From NCBI GenBank assembly GCA_963383645.1, contig OY726561.1, positions 26,826,826 through 26,890,825 of the forward strand: a stretch of DNA of 64,000 nt, given 5' to 3'. The DNA comes from Muscardinus avellanarius. Lineage: Eukaryota; Chordata; Mammalia; Rodentia; Gliridae. Each line of letters starts with the position of its first letter. The stretch's first letter is position 1. The position numbers were made by a program, and so were the translations under genes. This document shows, piece by piece, positions 11,454-22,949 of this stretch. Under the pieces are notes generated by a model. The model had not been told where the DNA came from. It ran no database searches and saw only the letters and a program-made list of their open reading frames with translations.

Positions 11454-11503
<50 letters not shown>

Positions 11504-11504
<1 letters not shown>

Positions 11505-12250
11505 CACCCAGGTGTATCTGAGGAGAGGATTAATTTTACCTTTGCTTTTGACATTTTGACATCATATTTCTTCCGAAAAATCCTGCTGGAGTCTCTGGTA
11601 TAACTAATAATGAATGGGAAAAGTGGAGGCCACCCCAGGAGCAGGCCATCTCATGAGTAAAAAAAAAAATGTTCTAAGGGCTTGCTGGAGATGCCCCAAA
11701 CTCTTTATGAGAATCTTGAACCAGGAGAATACAGCAAGGCAGAAATCCTGGTGCCTGTATCCATAGGAAATAGACAGCTTGTGAGCCCACCGTTAGTCAC
11801 CTAAGGTTCATCAGTCTTCACCCAGGTGATGAAAGCCTGGAGAGGCAGCCCTGGGGCCTGTCATTGGGAACCTGGCTCTGAGGACCTCACATCCCTCCAG
11901 AACTGGGGATACTTGGATTTCCAGTGATTCCCCCTTGCACCATGGGCAGGGCATCAGTGGGTGTCAGTAAACTTCTGGTCAAGAACATTGGCTCTTGTAA
12001 TGCTCTGGCTTCCCACACCTGAAGCAGACCTGAACCTGGGTTTTCATGGGCATGTTAGGCTCTTGTACTGGGGTCTTTGTGCACTTGACATTTAAATTGC
12101 AGCCAGGATATCTCCATGGCGTTTTTACTCTCATTTCTAGTTTCTGCCTTTCCAAATCTCTATTAAAATGCAGAGTTAGCAGCCTGCACTAATTGTTCTA
12201 GCATATATTTTCCCAGATCTGATATCAATTTTTAGTTTCCTCCTTATATC
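11504..12250. other. Unassigned sequence, possibly ERV-derived
   Basis: No intact frame. It lies between the SINE A-run and the LTR at 12251. A stretch with zinc-knuckle-like spacing on the minus strand near 11990-12030 may be gag-derived, but I cannot confirm this. Confidence 0.35.
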
Positions 12251-12953
12251 TTATTATGGTTTAGGGGGGTAATGGTTACCATTTGGGGGAAACTTTCCCC
12301 AGGGATCTTTATTAGACCCCTGGGAATTGTTAGACCCCTGGGAATAATTTCCCAGAAACCCCTCCCAAAAAAAAAAAAAAAAAAGGCGTGGGTTCTTGTC
12401 CTGAGCTAAGTATAAGTATACATTAGCCAGGAATCTTGCTGAAGATTTTAAAAAGTTTAGTAAAAAGATAGAAACACAGAAGACAAAGCCCTATGCCATT
12501 CAGGAATGGCATGGTGGGGGCGGGGGGGATTCAAACAAATTCACCCAAGATACAACATGTGGACTGGACTTTTTTATACACGACACCCTCCATCTTGTTC
12601 ATGTAATTCTGATGTAATAAAAACCCTGTAAGTTTCCTCCCCCACCAAGTTATCTTCTTTCATGAAGGTTGAAGGTAGACTCCCTCCTCCCATCCTAGCT
12701 AGATTATCCAATTATTATGTAAACCTGTCTTTAGAATGAGGATGGGGAAGTCCTAGCTCCCCTCTCCTATAGATTTGCTAATTACCTTTAGCTATGTAAT
12801 TTAAGTTTTAATAGCTGTTTGCTTTCTGACTGAAACTGAAACCAAGTATGTCTTTCCCCAGGTCTACCGTTTTGACACAATTATTTTTGAAATAGATCTA
12901 TTAATAATCAGAGCTTTCTCAAATCTTCCTAAGCCATTCCCAATACTGGTACA
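12251..12953 (-). repeat. 3' LTR of the minus gag relic
   Basis: On the minus strand it starts TGTACCAGTATTGGGAA and ends near ...AACCATAA. It contains a reverse-complement polyadenylation region (gtttagtaaaaag) and shares long blocks with 25829-26397 (e.g. atcctagctagattatcc). Confidence 0.78.
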
Positions 12954-12984
12954 TATCTGGCACAGATTGGGTTAAAAACTTGTC

Positions 12985-13565
12985 TCTGAGAATGACCTCC
13001 CCTTTTACTAAATCTGGAGTTAGATTACTGAATTTTACCATGGCCTCCTTTAGTTTTTCTAAAAAGGCCATAGGAGCCTCATCAGGGTTTTGGTATATGG
13101 CTGCTAACTGGCTATAATTGAGATGTTTAACCTTAGCTCACTTTAATCCCTCCTGTATGCAGGAAAGGTAATGATTTCTATCCCATTCATTTTTCAGGAT
13201 ATCTGGGTCCTATTTGGGATCTACAAGTGGTACTGCTTGTTCCCCTGTGGGAATATTCCATCTGTCATCTGAGTCTTCATTTGTGGAGGCATTGAAATAA
13301 TCATCACCCATGGCTCTAGCCCCTTTGTATACCTGATCTCTTCCTAACAAAGTCAGTTTGTTCAAGAAGTAATTTAACATCCCTCCAGGTAAGATCATGC
13401 AAAGAGCTAAGTAATTTGAATGCTTTTATGTATGATCAGGGTCAGTAGTATAACTTCCAAGATCTCTCTTAATTTCTTTCAATTCTGCTAGTGAGAAAGG
13501 CTGCCCATCTTGCTCTACCACTTAATCCTATGACCTATAGGTCTGCCCCTTAACTCCATGCAGAC
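12985..13565 (-). pseudogene. gag: Class I gag remnant (second family)
   Basis: The minus strand encodes a capsid-like stretch: the frame 13398-13210 (...NIPTGEQAVPLVDPK) then D.D...W.R....SCI.EGLK and EAPMAFLEKLKEAM...SNLTPDL, the gammaretroviral capsid pattern (FLERLKEA..). It lies between two LTR copies of one family and has no pol or env, so it is an internally deleted provirus. Confidence 0.8.
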
Positions 13566-13689
13566 CTCTTTTGTTGTACTTATGGGGATTTCTGGCCTGG
13601 CAAAAATACCTTCCCACCTAACTGCAGGTATAAGCCTAGGTTTCTTTTGTTAAGACCAGAATACTTCACAAGGTCAAGGGCCATGTGGT

Positions 13690-14001
13690 ATCTGCTCCTT
13701 TCACAAAGGTCGGTATCCTCCTTCTATACTCTTGGGGAATTCTTCTTGATATGATTTATTATGCAAATCTGTTTTTAGAATGTGAAAATCCTAGTTCCTA
13801 ACTCCTCCATCCAATTGCTAATTACTCTTAGTGAGGGTGCTTTGCATTATAACAGCTACTTGAGTACCTGGCAGTAACCAGGCCCTAACTGCTTTTCTTT
13901 TTTACAGGTCTGAACTCCACTTTCTATAAACCAATTTTTAAATATATATTAATAACAAAAACTATGTGAATCTTTTTAGGCTGTTTCCTAATACTGATAC
14001 A
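13690..14001 (-). repeat. Partial 5' LTR of the minus gag relic
   Basis: Shares the TGTATCAGTATTAGGAA start and the downstream blocks with the LTR at 12251-12953 but is shortened by a deletion. It lies upstream (higher coordinate) of the gag relic, as expected for the 5' LTR. Confidence 0.65.
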
Positions 14002-14097
14002 CTTATGTTACTGAATTCAGTTTGCTAGTTATTTTGTCAATGATTTTGTTGTAGAGAATAAACCCAGAGGCAATGTACATCCAAGCTATACCAACAG

Positions 14098-14460
14098 TCC
14101 CTTTTTTGGTGTTTGGTACTGGGGAATGGAACCCAAGGGCATTCTTTCTCTGAGCTACATCCCCAGCCCTATATTCATTTTTATTTTGAAACAGGGTCTC
14201 ACTGAGTTGCAAAGGGCCTCAATAAGTAGCTGAGGCTGAGCCCAAACCATGATCCTCCTGTCTCAGCCTCCCAAATGCTGGGATTACAAGTGTGTAGCAC
14301 CATACCTGGTGCCAACAGCTCCTCTTAAACTTTTTATTTGGAAATAATCTCTAAGTTCCTGAGAAACCTCAATAAGTAGCTGACACTAGCTTTGAACCTG
14401 TGATTCTTCTTATTCTCCCAAGTACTGGGATGATAGGCATGTATCACCAAGCCCAGCTTG
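14098..14460 (-). mobile_element. Two adjacent SINE copies
   Basis: A full minus copy at 14098-14312 followed by a partial minus copy at 14325-14460. Confidence 0.8.
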
Positions 14461-14675
14461 TTAGTGACTTTTGTGTCTGTATTGCTAAGAGCTTAGTCTG
14501 TAGTTTGCTTGTGTTGTCCCTATCTGATTTTGGTGTCAAGAGTAACCCTGGGCTCAAGAATGAGTTGGGAAGTGTTTTCTTCTTGCCAAGGGAAGAGTTT
14601 GTAAAGAGTACCAATTTTAATATTTGGTAGAATTCAGTGGTAAAGCCATATAGGGCTGGACTTCTTTGTGGAACT

Positions 14676-14815
14676 ATTTTTTCTTAGTACTGAGGACTGC
14701 ACCCAGAGACATTCTACATCTAAGCTATACCCCCAGCTTAAATTTTTCTTATTTGGAAACAGTCCCACTAGGTTGCTGAGAGCCTTTATAAGTTACTGAA
14801 GATGGCTTTTATAGG
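14676..14815 (-). mobile_element. Partial B1-ID SINE
   Basis: ID tail 'gtactgaggactgcaccca' and part of the head; cut by the LTR at 14822. Confidence 0.7.
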
Positions 14816-14821
14816 AAAGTT

Positions 14822-14968
14822 TGACCACACCAGAGACCACCTTGTAGCCAAGAGATTTATTGGAGGGGCCAGCATGAAAGTAAGAAACAAAGAAAAACAG
14901 AAATAAAGAGGGTATAACAAAGAAAAACAGAAATAAAGAGGGTATAAAAAGCAGATGATAGAAAGAAC

Positions 14969-15004
<36 letters not shown>

Positions 15005-15347
15005 AGAAAAGGCTGGGTCAGGGTTATAACCAGCTCAGGGTTATGTTTTGGGGGATAATAGGCTAAGAGAAATGCCTTTTGAACTAATTGTCTGGGGTCC
15101 CATGGGATGGTGTCATGCAGCCAGGTAATTGGCCAGGTAATGCAGCCAGGTAATTGGCTTGGGGTCAGTGGAAAATGTCCTTTCACTGATTGGCCAGGGG
15201 GCACCAGAAAAGGGCAAGTCTCCCTGGTAACTGACGAGGTTTGGCTGGAGGGGGAATGGTGGCTTATCTGGTCAGACCAGGACCTATCTGGAAATGAACA
15301 CTTAACTCTTAGGGGGTTTCTGGAACAGAAATTTAATTAATCTAACA
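14822..15347 (-). repeat. LTR with adjacent polypurine tract, minus strand
   Basis: On the minus strand it starts TGTTAGATTAATTAAATT and carries an AATAAA (reverse complement at 14856-14861). The purine tract aaaagaaaaaaggagga lies immediately upstream on the minus strand (15348-15364). An (AG)n run and a ~31-bp tandem duplication (14886-14947) lie inside. Confidence 0.75.
14968..15001. repeat. (AG)n microsatellite
   Basis: About 16 AG units inside the LTR at 14822-15347. Confidence 0.9.
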
Positions 15348-15720
15348 TCCTCCTTTTTTCTTTTGGTTGTGGAGGCAGGACATCATAGATCTGTCTGGAT
15401 GCTTCAAGCTGAATGGGGGTGATGTGCGGGATTTAGGGATGAGTTAATGGAAAGAAAGTCTGGTCTCAAAGTGACTAGGAGTCTAAAGACCCAAGCACCA
15501 AAGGCAAAAACTTTGAAAGGTGTAAACTCGGAAAAGGCTCCTATTAGCCACAGATCATCAAGGGCAGCAGCCCAATCAGTGAGAGAGTCAATAGGAGGAA
15601 TCATCCAGCTGTCCTATGGGGGCCTGTATAGGAATAGTAAGCCTCAGCATGTCAAAGGTAGCATTTCTCAGGATTTATCAGGGAGGTGAAAAGATTATTA
15701 TCACATCCAACAGAAAATAC
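15348..15720 (-). other. PPT and 3' internal ERV sequence
   Basis: The PPT is at 15348-15364. The minus frame 15604-15404 may derive from an env end or non-coding proviral sequence; I do not recognise it. The matching 5' LTR is not seen. Confidence 0.45.
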
Positions 15721-16189
15721 CAAGGAAAAAGAAATAAATGACAGTAGGAGCCTTGGTTATGTGAGAATCTTGGGGCGGGCACTGATGAGCACATGTGGAG
15801 ACTGAATCAAATGTGAGGGGAATATTTGGGCAATTATCAAATGGGCATGATTTCTGATCAAGGTGGTTTTCTTTCCCTGTTATCTAATTGCCAGATTTCA
15901 AAAACATATTAGCAAGGAGGTGCAGTACAACTAGGTACTGAGCAACATAGTTGATGTAGGAAGGGTGGAGAATAGAAGCCAAGAAAAGGTAGAATCATGC
16001 TTTTTCTGGGATGGAAGAAGGGAGTGAGTGCCTGAGAAGTGGAGTTCAAGTGCCAGCCTCAGCTACTTAGGCTCTCAGCAACTTGGACCCTGTTTCCAAA
16101 TAAAATATAAAATGGGTCTGAGAGTACCACACATGCAAAAAAAGTGTGTGCCACCAAACCTGGCTTTGCAGGGCTTTTTTAGATGACTT

Positions 16190-17045
16190 AAATCAATCTT
16201 TTTTCCTAGCTTATTGTCAGTAGTCTTTGAAACTTACTTTTCAGGTAGGACCAGAGTGATAAGGATATTATCTCTTAAATCCATTTCTAAGCCATCAGGC
16301 ATGGTGGCACATGCTTGTAATCCCACGCTTTGGAGGGGGAGATAGGAGGATCACGTAGGTTCGAAGCCAGCTGTGCTGGTTTAAGAGACCCTGCTTCCAA
16401 AATAAAAAGTATAAAAATAGGTCTGGAAGTGTAGCCCGGAGATAGAAGGGTTTCCAGGAACCCCAGTATCACTAAAATTTCTAAGCCTTTTCCCTTGCTA
16501 TTGCAAGTTCCCTCTTAATTATTTTGGGTAGATACAAAAGTGATAAGGGTATTATCTCATAAGGTACATAAAATCCAAGAGGAAGATTGAGATAAATGCT
16601 ACCAAAATAATTATTGTATCTCTAGTCTTAGACTTTGCAGTCTAGCTTTAATATAGATGAGTATCTCACCACCTCTCATGTGGTTTCATAAGATTTATAT
16701 ACAATCCTCTTCACTGACAACTAGAGCAAAGATCTCTCAATTTAAACCCAATTTTGTACATTGCTCAAGAAAATATGCAGATGTGCATATTCATCTAACC
16801 TACCTGAAAATATAAAAACCAACTCCCAACTTGTTGGGAAGGCAATATATTGTAAAAACTACTGGAATAGAATTCTGTAGGTCTGAACTCTGGTGCCAGC
16901 TCTAACTTATGCAAGAGACCTCAATATGTTTCTCTCCCTGGTAAAACTAGATTGAAACTAATGGTCAACAGTTCTCACTGGTGCCAGATTACAATGTCCT
17001 CTACAATAATGCCATTCCTATAGCTCTTACATTAGAAGGAATGAA
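16190..17045 (+). repeat. Duplicated non-coding segment (partner at 58.6-59.4 kb)
   Basis: Shares ordered blocks with 58620-59420: 'catgtggtttcataa', 'atatgcagA.atgcatat', 'gttgggaaggcaa/gtcaggaaggcaa', 'gctctaacttaca/tgcaagagacctca', 'taatgccatt'. A SINE at 16294-16476 interrupts this copy. No coding potential seen. Confidence 0.85.
16294..16476 (+). mobile_element. B1-ID SINE with target duplication
   Basis: Flanked by atttctaagcc at 16283-16293 and 16477-16487. Confidence 0.9.
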
Positions 17046-17129
17046 ATAAAATATTTTATATACATATACACACATGCACACACATTTCATTTTTTGCAAA
17101 ACAAATAACCAAAATCTCTCTAAAAGAAA

Positions 17130-17320
17130 AAAAGAAGCTGGGTGTGGTGGCACATTCTTATAATCCTAATACTTGGGACGGTGAGACAGGAAGATTACAG
17201 GTTGAATGCCAGTCCCTGAAACCTAGTAATACCTTGTTTTTAAATAAAGTCAGGCTAGAAGTGTAGGTTAGAGGGTGGAATACCTCTTAGTTCAATCCCC
17301 AGTACCAAAAAAAGCAAAAG
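17130..17320 (+). mobile_element. B1-ID SINE
   Basis: Head 'gctgggtgtggtggcacatt' and tail 'cagtaccaaaaaaag'. Confidence 0.8.
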
Positions 17321-17849
17321 GGAGTCTGATTAAATTGTATAATTTCAATATCTTAAAGTCCTGAGTCTGCAGTGAGGTCATCTTGCTGATGTAAAATTTT
17401 TTATGCAGAAAAAAATGACTTGCTGTGTAGAAGTACTGTTTTGTGTGAGGCACCTAGAACTTAGACCACATCTCAAAGACAGTCACTTCTCAGAAATCCT
17501 GAGTATGTCAGAGAGCCTTAATAGCACCCTCTTATTTTGAGAAGTGGTCTTGTCTTGCTCCCCAGGCTGGCCTCAAATTCCTGGGTTAAAGCAATTCTCC
17601 CACCTCCTCCTCCCAAAGAGTTGGTCAGCTAGAACCAGGATCATGGTTTAACCTCTGCAGCTCCCTTTGATTTTTCTGATTATTAAACTTAGTTCTTTGT
17701 GAAGAGGGAGAAAGAATATAGGAAGATCAGGCCAGAAGGTGACAATGGAAATAATTTCCTGATGTAAGGGGTGCTAACTAAATTCCAAAACTCCTGATAG
17801 GATCAGACTTCCTGACTATCAAGTGCTCATAATGTTAAAAGCTTGTTAG

Positions 17850-18024
17850 AGCCTGGGTGTGGTGGCACACACTTTAATCTTGGAGGCAGAGACAGGAGGA
17901 TTGCACAGGTTCAAAACCAGCCGTGCTGGAGACCCTGTTTCTGTATAAAATAGGTCTGGGAGTGTAGCCCAGTGGTAGAAGCGTTTCCAGGAACCCCAGC
18001 ACCAAAATGAAAAAAAAAAAAAAG
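17850..18024 (+). mobile_element. B1-ID SINE
   Basis: Head 'gcctgggtgtggtggcacac', tail 'ggaaccccagcacc' and an A-run. Confidence 0.85.
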
Positions 18025-18267
18025 TTTCTTAGAGGGGCCAAGTGTTAACTCCAGTCCCTACAGATGCCTGGAACCCCAATCCAGAGAAGACACAAAGGAC
18101 ACTATCTGAATCCCAGGAAAGGGCTTCTGGGAACTCAAAGATGCAGATAGTCTCCTAGGCAAGCCCCTCTAAATGGCTAGCCACCTGGGAACCCCTCCAA
18201 GAGCTTCTCCTTTTGGCTTTGAGAGAATGCAAAATAGGCAGTTCTTATTCCAGTGGAATATCTCTTT

Positions 18268-18706
18268 TTTTGTTTCTTTGTACTGGGGATTGAACCCAAG
18301 GGCACGCTACCTCTGAACTACACCCCTAGCCCTGTTTTTGTTGTTGTTGTTGTTTTGTTCTGTTTTGTTTTGTTTTGTTTTTTGGGGGTGGTACTGGGGT
18401 TCCTGGAAGCCCTTCTACCTCTGGCTACACTCCCACAAGCTATACTCCCAGACCTATTTTATATTTTTATTTGGAAATGGGGTCTCTTAGGCCAGCATGA
18501 CTAGCTTCAGACCTGCATGATCCTCCTGTCTCCACCTCCCCAGCATGTGAATTACATGCGTGCACCACCATACCCGGCCCTGTTTTTATTTTAAAACAGT
18601 CTTGCTAGGTTAACTCTCACTCCTTGCTGAGGCTGTCCTCAAATCTGGGATCTTCCTGTCTCAGACTCCTAAGTACTAATATTATAGACATATGCCACTG
18701 TTAAAG
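18268..18706 (-). mobile_element. SINE nested in a SINE
   Basis: The outer minus copy (18268-18339 and 18588-18706) is split by a younger minus copy at 18340-18577. The younger copy is flanked by ccctgttttt (18330-18339 and 18578-18587). Confidence 0.88.
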
Positions 18707-18747
18707 GGTTTTGAGAAAGGAGTCTTATTTTTTTTTTTGTTAAAGCT

Positions 18748-19162
18748 GGCCAGGCATGGTGGTGCATACTTGTAATCCTAGCACTTGAGAGGTTGATACA
18801 GGAGGATCCAAGGACAGTCTCAGCTACTTAGTGAGGCCTTCAGCAACTTAGATCCTGTTTCAAAAATAAAAATAAGACTAGGAGTATAGCTGGGAGGTAG
18901 AATGCCCCTGGATTCAATCCCCATTGCTGCAAAAAAAAAAAAAAAAAGGCATAGTGGCACACCCTTGTAATCCCAGTACTTGGGAGGCTGAGACAGGAAA
19001 ACCACAGGTTTATAGCCAGCATCTGTAACTAAGGACCTCCACAACTTAGGCCCTTATTTCAAAATAAAGAATAAAAAATAGGGCCTGGGGGTGGAGCTCA
19101 GAGGTAGAATGCCCCTGAGCTCAATCTCCAGTACCACAAAAAAAAAAAAAAAAAAAAAAAAA
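18748..19162 (+). mobile_element. Two tandem plus-strand SINEs
   Basis: Full copies at 18748-18947 and 18948-19162, each ending in an A-run; the second A-run is about 25 bases. Confidence 0.85.
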
Positions 19163-19178
19163 TTAAAAGCATTAGTTT

Positions 19179-19747
19179 TGATGGGTCCAGCCCGTCAGTG
19201 GTGGGGCTGAGAGGAAAAATGAGTGCTGACAGCCCCAAACAAAACCACATGGAGCTGGGAGATGTGTCAAGCAGGATCTCGTTTAGTTCTCTCAGGCAAC
19301 CCAATTTAAAGCAAAAAAACAAAACAAAACAAAACAGAACAAAAAAAAACCTGCAAGGGGGATTTCCAACAGGAAACAATTCTAACCTATCAAGCTAAAG
19401 GTCACTCTTGCATGTGCAAAGCACATAACTTTCAGCCAATCATTATCCAATGCACGAGGGGTTCACGAGCACGGAAGCATTATTTGAGCCAATAAGGGTC
19501 AACATTACCAAATTGGGCTAGTGGGGGCAAGGGGAACAGTTATGCCCTCCATATCTACTCGGTGCTACGTGTAGCTGATTCATCGGAAGTTCTGTCAGGT
19601 GGTTGTGTAGACCCCAACGCGCTCGGCACTACATGTAGCTGATTTATAGAAAGCTCTGTTAGGCGGTTATGCAGACCCCAACACACTCGGTGTTACATGT
19701 AGCTGATTCACTGGAAGTTTTTTCAGGCAGTAGAGCAGACCCCAACA
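19179..19747 (-). repeat. LTR-like element with a 64-bp triple repeat
   Basis: Bounded by TGATGGGTCC and ...GACCCCAACA on the plus strand; read on the minus strand it starts TGTTGGGGTCTG. It contains a CCAAT-type motif cluster (19437-19452) and an exact-period tandem repeat at one end. The 19312-19350 region is A-rich. No target duplication found. Confidence 0.55.
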
Positions 19748-19749
19748 AG
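19558..19749. repeat. Three tandem 64-bp repeats
   Basis: Three units of exactly 64 bp, each running from ctcgg..ctac to the end of a gaccccaac block (19558-19621, 19622-19685, 19686-19749). The units differ at roughly a fifth of positions. Within an LTR U3 this would be an enhancer-type repeat. Confidence 0.93.
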
Positions 19750-20460
19750 TCTCAAATCATAATATAGGTTATGGTGATATTGACATACATGCACACAGCA
19801 CTTGGTAGGATTTCCCCAGCTCCCTTTCCATTCTCCCTCTTCCTCATATAAGTTAGAGATCAACATTGCTATTTTTACATATGTACATAATATCCATGCA
19901 GGTAAATCCTCCCTTTTCCCCTAGACCACCTCCCTGGATCCTGAGGTTTGGTCTCCATTATCTGAAGCCCCTCTCATATTCTGATTATTCCTTGGTTTCT
20001 TCATATTAGAGAAAACATAGACTTCTTCACCTTCTGTGAGTGGCTAATCTCAATGTCTTCCAGTTCCATTCATTTTCCTGCAAATGTCATTTTGTTCTTG
20101 ATTGCTGAGTAAAATTCCATTGAATGTGTATCCCATAATTTTGTAATCCATTCAACTGTTGATGAGCACATAATTTGGTCCCACCCCTTGGCTTTTGTGA
20201 GTTATGATCTATGAACACAGATATGCTTATATTACTGTAGCTCTGATTTCAATCCCTTTGGAAAGATACCCAGGGGTGGTATAGTTGAGAGAAGTCTTTA
20301 AAGTCAATTTAACTCCAATGTGAACAAATGGCATTATGTCTTTATGTGTGTTCCCTTTAACTTTTCTTTCTCGAGTGACTGCAGGATAAATCTTCCCTGT
20401 TGTATGTTGTTTGGTGGATAATCTTTTTAATTTTAGAAGTTCCAAGCAAAATTGGCTTCT
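19750..20460 (-). mobile_element. L1 3' end fragment, minus strand
   Basis: Reversed L1 ORF2 C-terminal and 3' UTR sequence: 'gagtaaaattccattgaatgtgta', 'ttttgtaatccattcaactgttg' and 'gatacccaggggtggtat' are hallmarks of the ORF2 end. Diverged and stop-ridden. Confidence 0.8.
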
Positions 20461-20819
20461 GCATTGTGGTATGGCCTCTTCAAGTCCTGGACCCTCTGAG
20501 TGAATTTCTCAGCATCTCTACTTGCTCCATCTTTCTGCTCCCCCTACCTCAGAGCCTGCTCCTTGCTCCAAACTTGGTCCTCACCCTGGCTCCAGATACC
20601 ATGGTACCTGCCAGTCTCCAGACACCAGTACTTCCAGGAGTCCCACAGGGAAAGGCCAGCCACTGCAGCTAGCTCCAGTCCCATGAGGAGGACACCACCT
20701 GCTCTGTCCTCAATCTGAGAAGAAGCTGCTTTAGAGAAGTTCTTTGCCTTCCCTTCCCCTTTCCAGATCCCCTTATCTCCAGCAGCCTCTCTGGACACAT
20801 CTTTAAAAATGTGGTAAAA
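20461..20819. other. CT-rich unassigned sequence
   Basis: Open frames on both strands reflect high GC/CT content rather than a gene; loosely resembles the CT-rich repeat at 56690. Confidence 0.4.
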
Positions 20820-20995
20820 GTATACCTGGGAGGCTGAGACATAGAATGACAGGTTTGTAGCCAGCCTCAGCTGCTTAGTGATGCCCTCTACAACTTAGAC
20901 TCTGTTTAAAAATAATGAAAAAGTAGGGCTGGATATGTAGCTCAGAGGTAGAATTCCCCTGGGTGTTCAATCCCAAGTACCACAAAAGTATTACC
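20820..20995 (+). mobile_element. B1-ID SINE, head-truncated
   Basis: Starts within the head ('tacctgggaggctgagac') and ends 'caagtaccacaaaag'. Confidence 0.8.
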
Positions 20996-21217
20996 CATAA
21001 ATATTTTTCCTAGGATTCACCGTATGTCTCCAATGTCCTTGTGTCCCTTCACAAGGGCTCAGGGACAGAGCCTCAGGCTTAAAACTGGCACGTATGTCCT
21101 CTTGCCTGAAAAATATAAATATACACATACATTCTTGTGATAAATTCTACTTTATCATCTGATCATGGCATATAATTCTTTTTGCATGTTGGATTCTGCT
21201 TGATAGTTGTTTCATCA

Positions 21218-21435
21218 TTTTTGTACTAGGTAAACCCAGAAGCATTCTACATCCAAGCTATAACCTCAGCCCTATTTTAGTAACCTCAGTCCTGTTTTTA
21301 AATTTATTTGGAAACAGTCTCACTAATTCCCTGAAGAACCTGGCTAAGATGCTGAGGCTCATTTTAAACCTGTAATCCTTTTTCTCAGACTCTCAAGTAC
21401 TGGGACAACAGGCATGTACCACCATGCCAGGCTTA
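21218..21435 (-). mobile_element. Diverged B1-ID SINE
   Basis: ID tail 'aacccagaagcattctacatc' through head 'accatgccaggc'. Confidence 0.75.
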
Positions 21436-22260
21436 TGAATGACATTTGTAAGTGTATTCCTAAGGGATTTTAGTCTCAATCTTGTTCTTTTCGGGTTTTG
21501 GTGTCAAGGCTAACAGCGGTCTCACAGAATTAGTTTGTTAGTATGTACTCCTCTTTAGGGGAAAAGGTTGTAAAGAGCGAGTACCAATTTTAATGTTTGG
21601 TAAAATTCAGTGGTAAAGCCATCTGGGTATGGAATGTTCATTGTGGAATTCTTATTTTCCTTTTATAACACTGGAAAGAACCCTCAACTACACTCCTACA
21701 CCAATTCTAGGATTGGTCAGAATTGGGTTTGGGGGACCATTGACTTTAGTAGTTTCAATCCTTAATTTAAATGATTATTTGCCTGTTGGTCAGGGCCCTG
21801 ATCCCCTGGCACCCATCAGTCTCTTACCTGCCTGCTCATCTCCCCAATCTCACAGAAAGGGGGATGGGCAGATGACTACTTTAATTCTTCCTGTTCCCAG
21901 GTCCTCAGCCCTACCTCACCTGGGGTGAGTGCCAGCCTTAGCCCCCAGCTGGCTCTACCCTGCTCCCTGCCCTCCTCCCCCATCTAAAGAACCTGCTCTC
22001 TGCCTGCCCTGTCTCTCCTGGTCTCCCCACCTCCTCCAGTTACATTCTCAAACTGATTACCAATTAATATTTTTAATATGCTTTGCTTTCATGCTTTTGT
22101 TTGGAGACAGGGTCTTGCCTTGTTGCCCAGGCTGGCCTCACATTGCTGGATTCAAGCAATTTGGGTGGCCTCTTGCCTTGCCCACCCAAAACACTGGTCA
22201 GTGAGTACCATGGCCCTAGCTAACCCTGCAGATCCCTTTTCTTTCTATTGTGGTCCTGGG
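21436..22260. other. Unassigned sequence with CT-rich part
   Basis: 21780-22060 is CT-rich, like 20461-20819 and 25400-25760. A B1-like head fragment is at about 22095-22190. No gene seen. Confidence 0.4.
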
Positions 22261-22946
22261 TGTACTAGTATTGGGAAGAAGTTTTAAAATGTATTAATGT
22301 ATCAGTATTGGAAAAGATTTCCAATTTTAAAAATATATCCTTTATACTAAGAAAGCTAGGGCTAATAAAAAAGGAGAGACTTGTAATTTACATTTCTAAA
22401 GAGAAGGAAGAAAGCTGGAGCCAGAGATGAGAGGAAATCCCAGATCCTGGAGAAACAATTTCACACATCTTGGGGGATAAAACAAAAGGTGTTCAGAGAC
22501 AGAGACAGGGCAGCCCCCCTCCCCCTTCGGGGGCAAATCTGCCTGGAGACAACAGAGAAACAGAGGGCTAGAGATATGGATGGTGCTAGAGATATGGGCT
22601 AATATATCTATACTATAGATCAAAGGACCTGCCGTGGACTTGGGCAGGATAAAGACACTCCGTAAACTGGAGTTCTTTGGTATTTTCATTCAAATTGCCC
22701 CCCTGTGTCCATCTCTCTTGGGCACAGGGCTGTGACTATCTCTGTATTTCTATCTTTTAATAAACTTCTTTAAATCTTCAGCAACTGTCCAAGCTATGCA
22801 TATTTATTCTTAGCTTAGGACAAGAATCCACAGTCTTTTTTTTCTGTTTTGGGTTGTTTTGGGTTTTGTTATGGGTTGGGGGTAAGTGTGTCAGGGACCC
22901 TAGCAGGGGTTCCCAGGGAACAGTTTCCCCAAACCATATTCTCCCA
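22261..22946 (+). repeat. Solo LTR of the TGTACCAG family, plus strand
   Basis: Starts TGTACTAGTATTGGGAAG and ends near ...CCCCAAACCATA. AATAAA lies in 'ttttaataaacttc' at about 22757. It has a duplicated 5' end (two xCAGTATTGG blocks ~44 bp apart) shared with the copies at 24.1 and 36.3 kb. Confidence 0.75.
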
Positions 22947-22949
22947 ATC

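Larger units (their letters stand above)
10070..11503 (+). mobile_element. B1-ID SINE split by two LTR insertions
   Basis: Head at 10070-10116, middle at 10619-10656, tail at 11353-11455 and a long A-run to 11503. The three pieces add up to one normal SINE. Hence two LTR elements hit one SINE copy. Confidence 0.82.

Noticed and set aside
11456..11503. Poly-A/poly-T giving Lys or Phe runs in predicted proteins
   Set aside because: SINE A-tail, not coding.
18900..18935. tRNA gene suggested by A-box/B-box motifs
   Set aside because: The motifs belong to the tRNA-derived part of SINEs; no full cloverleaf.
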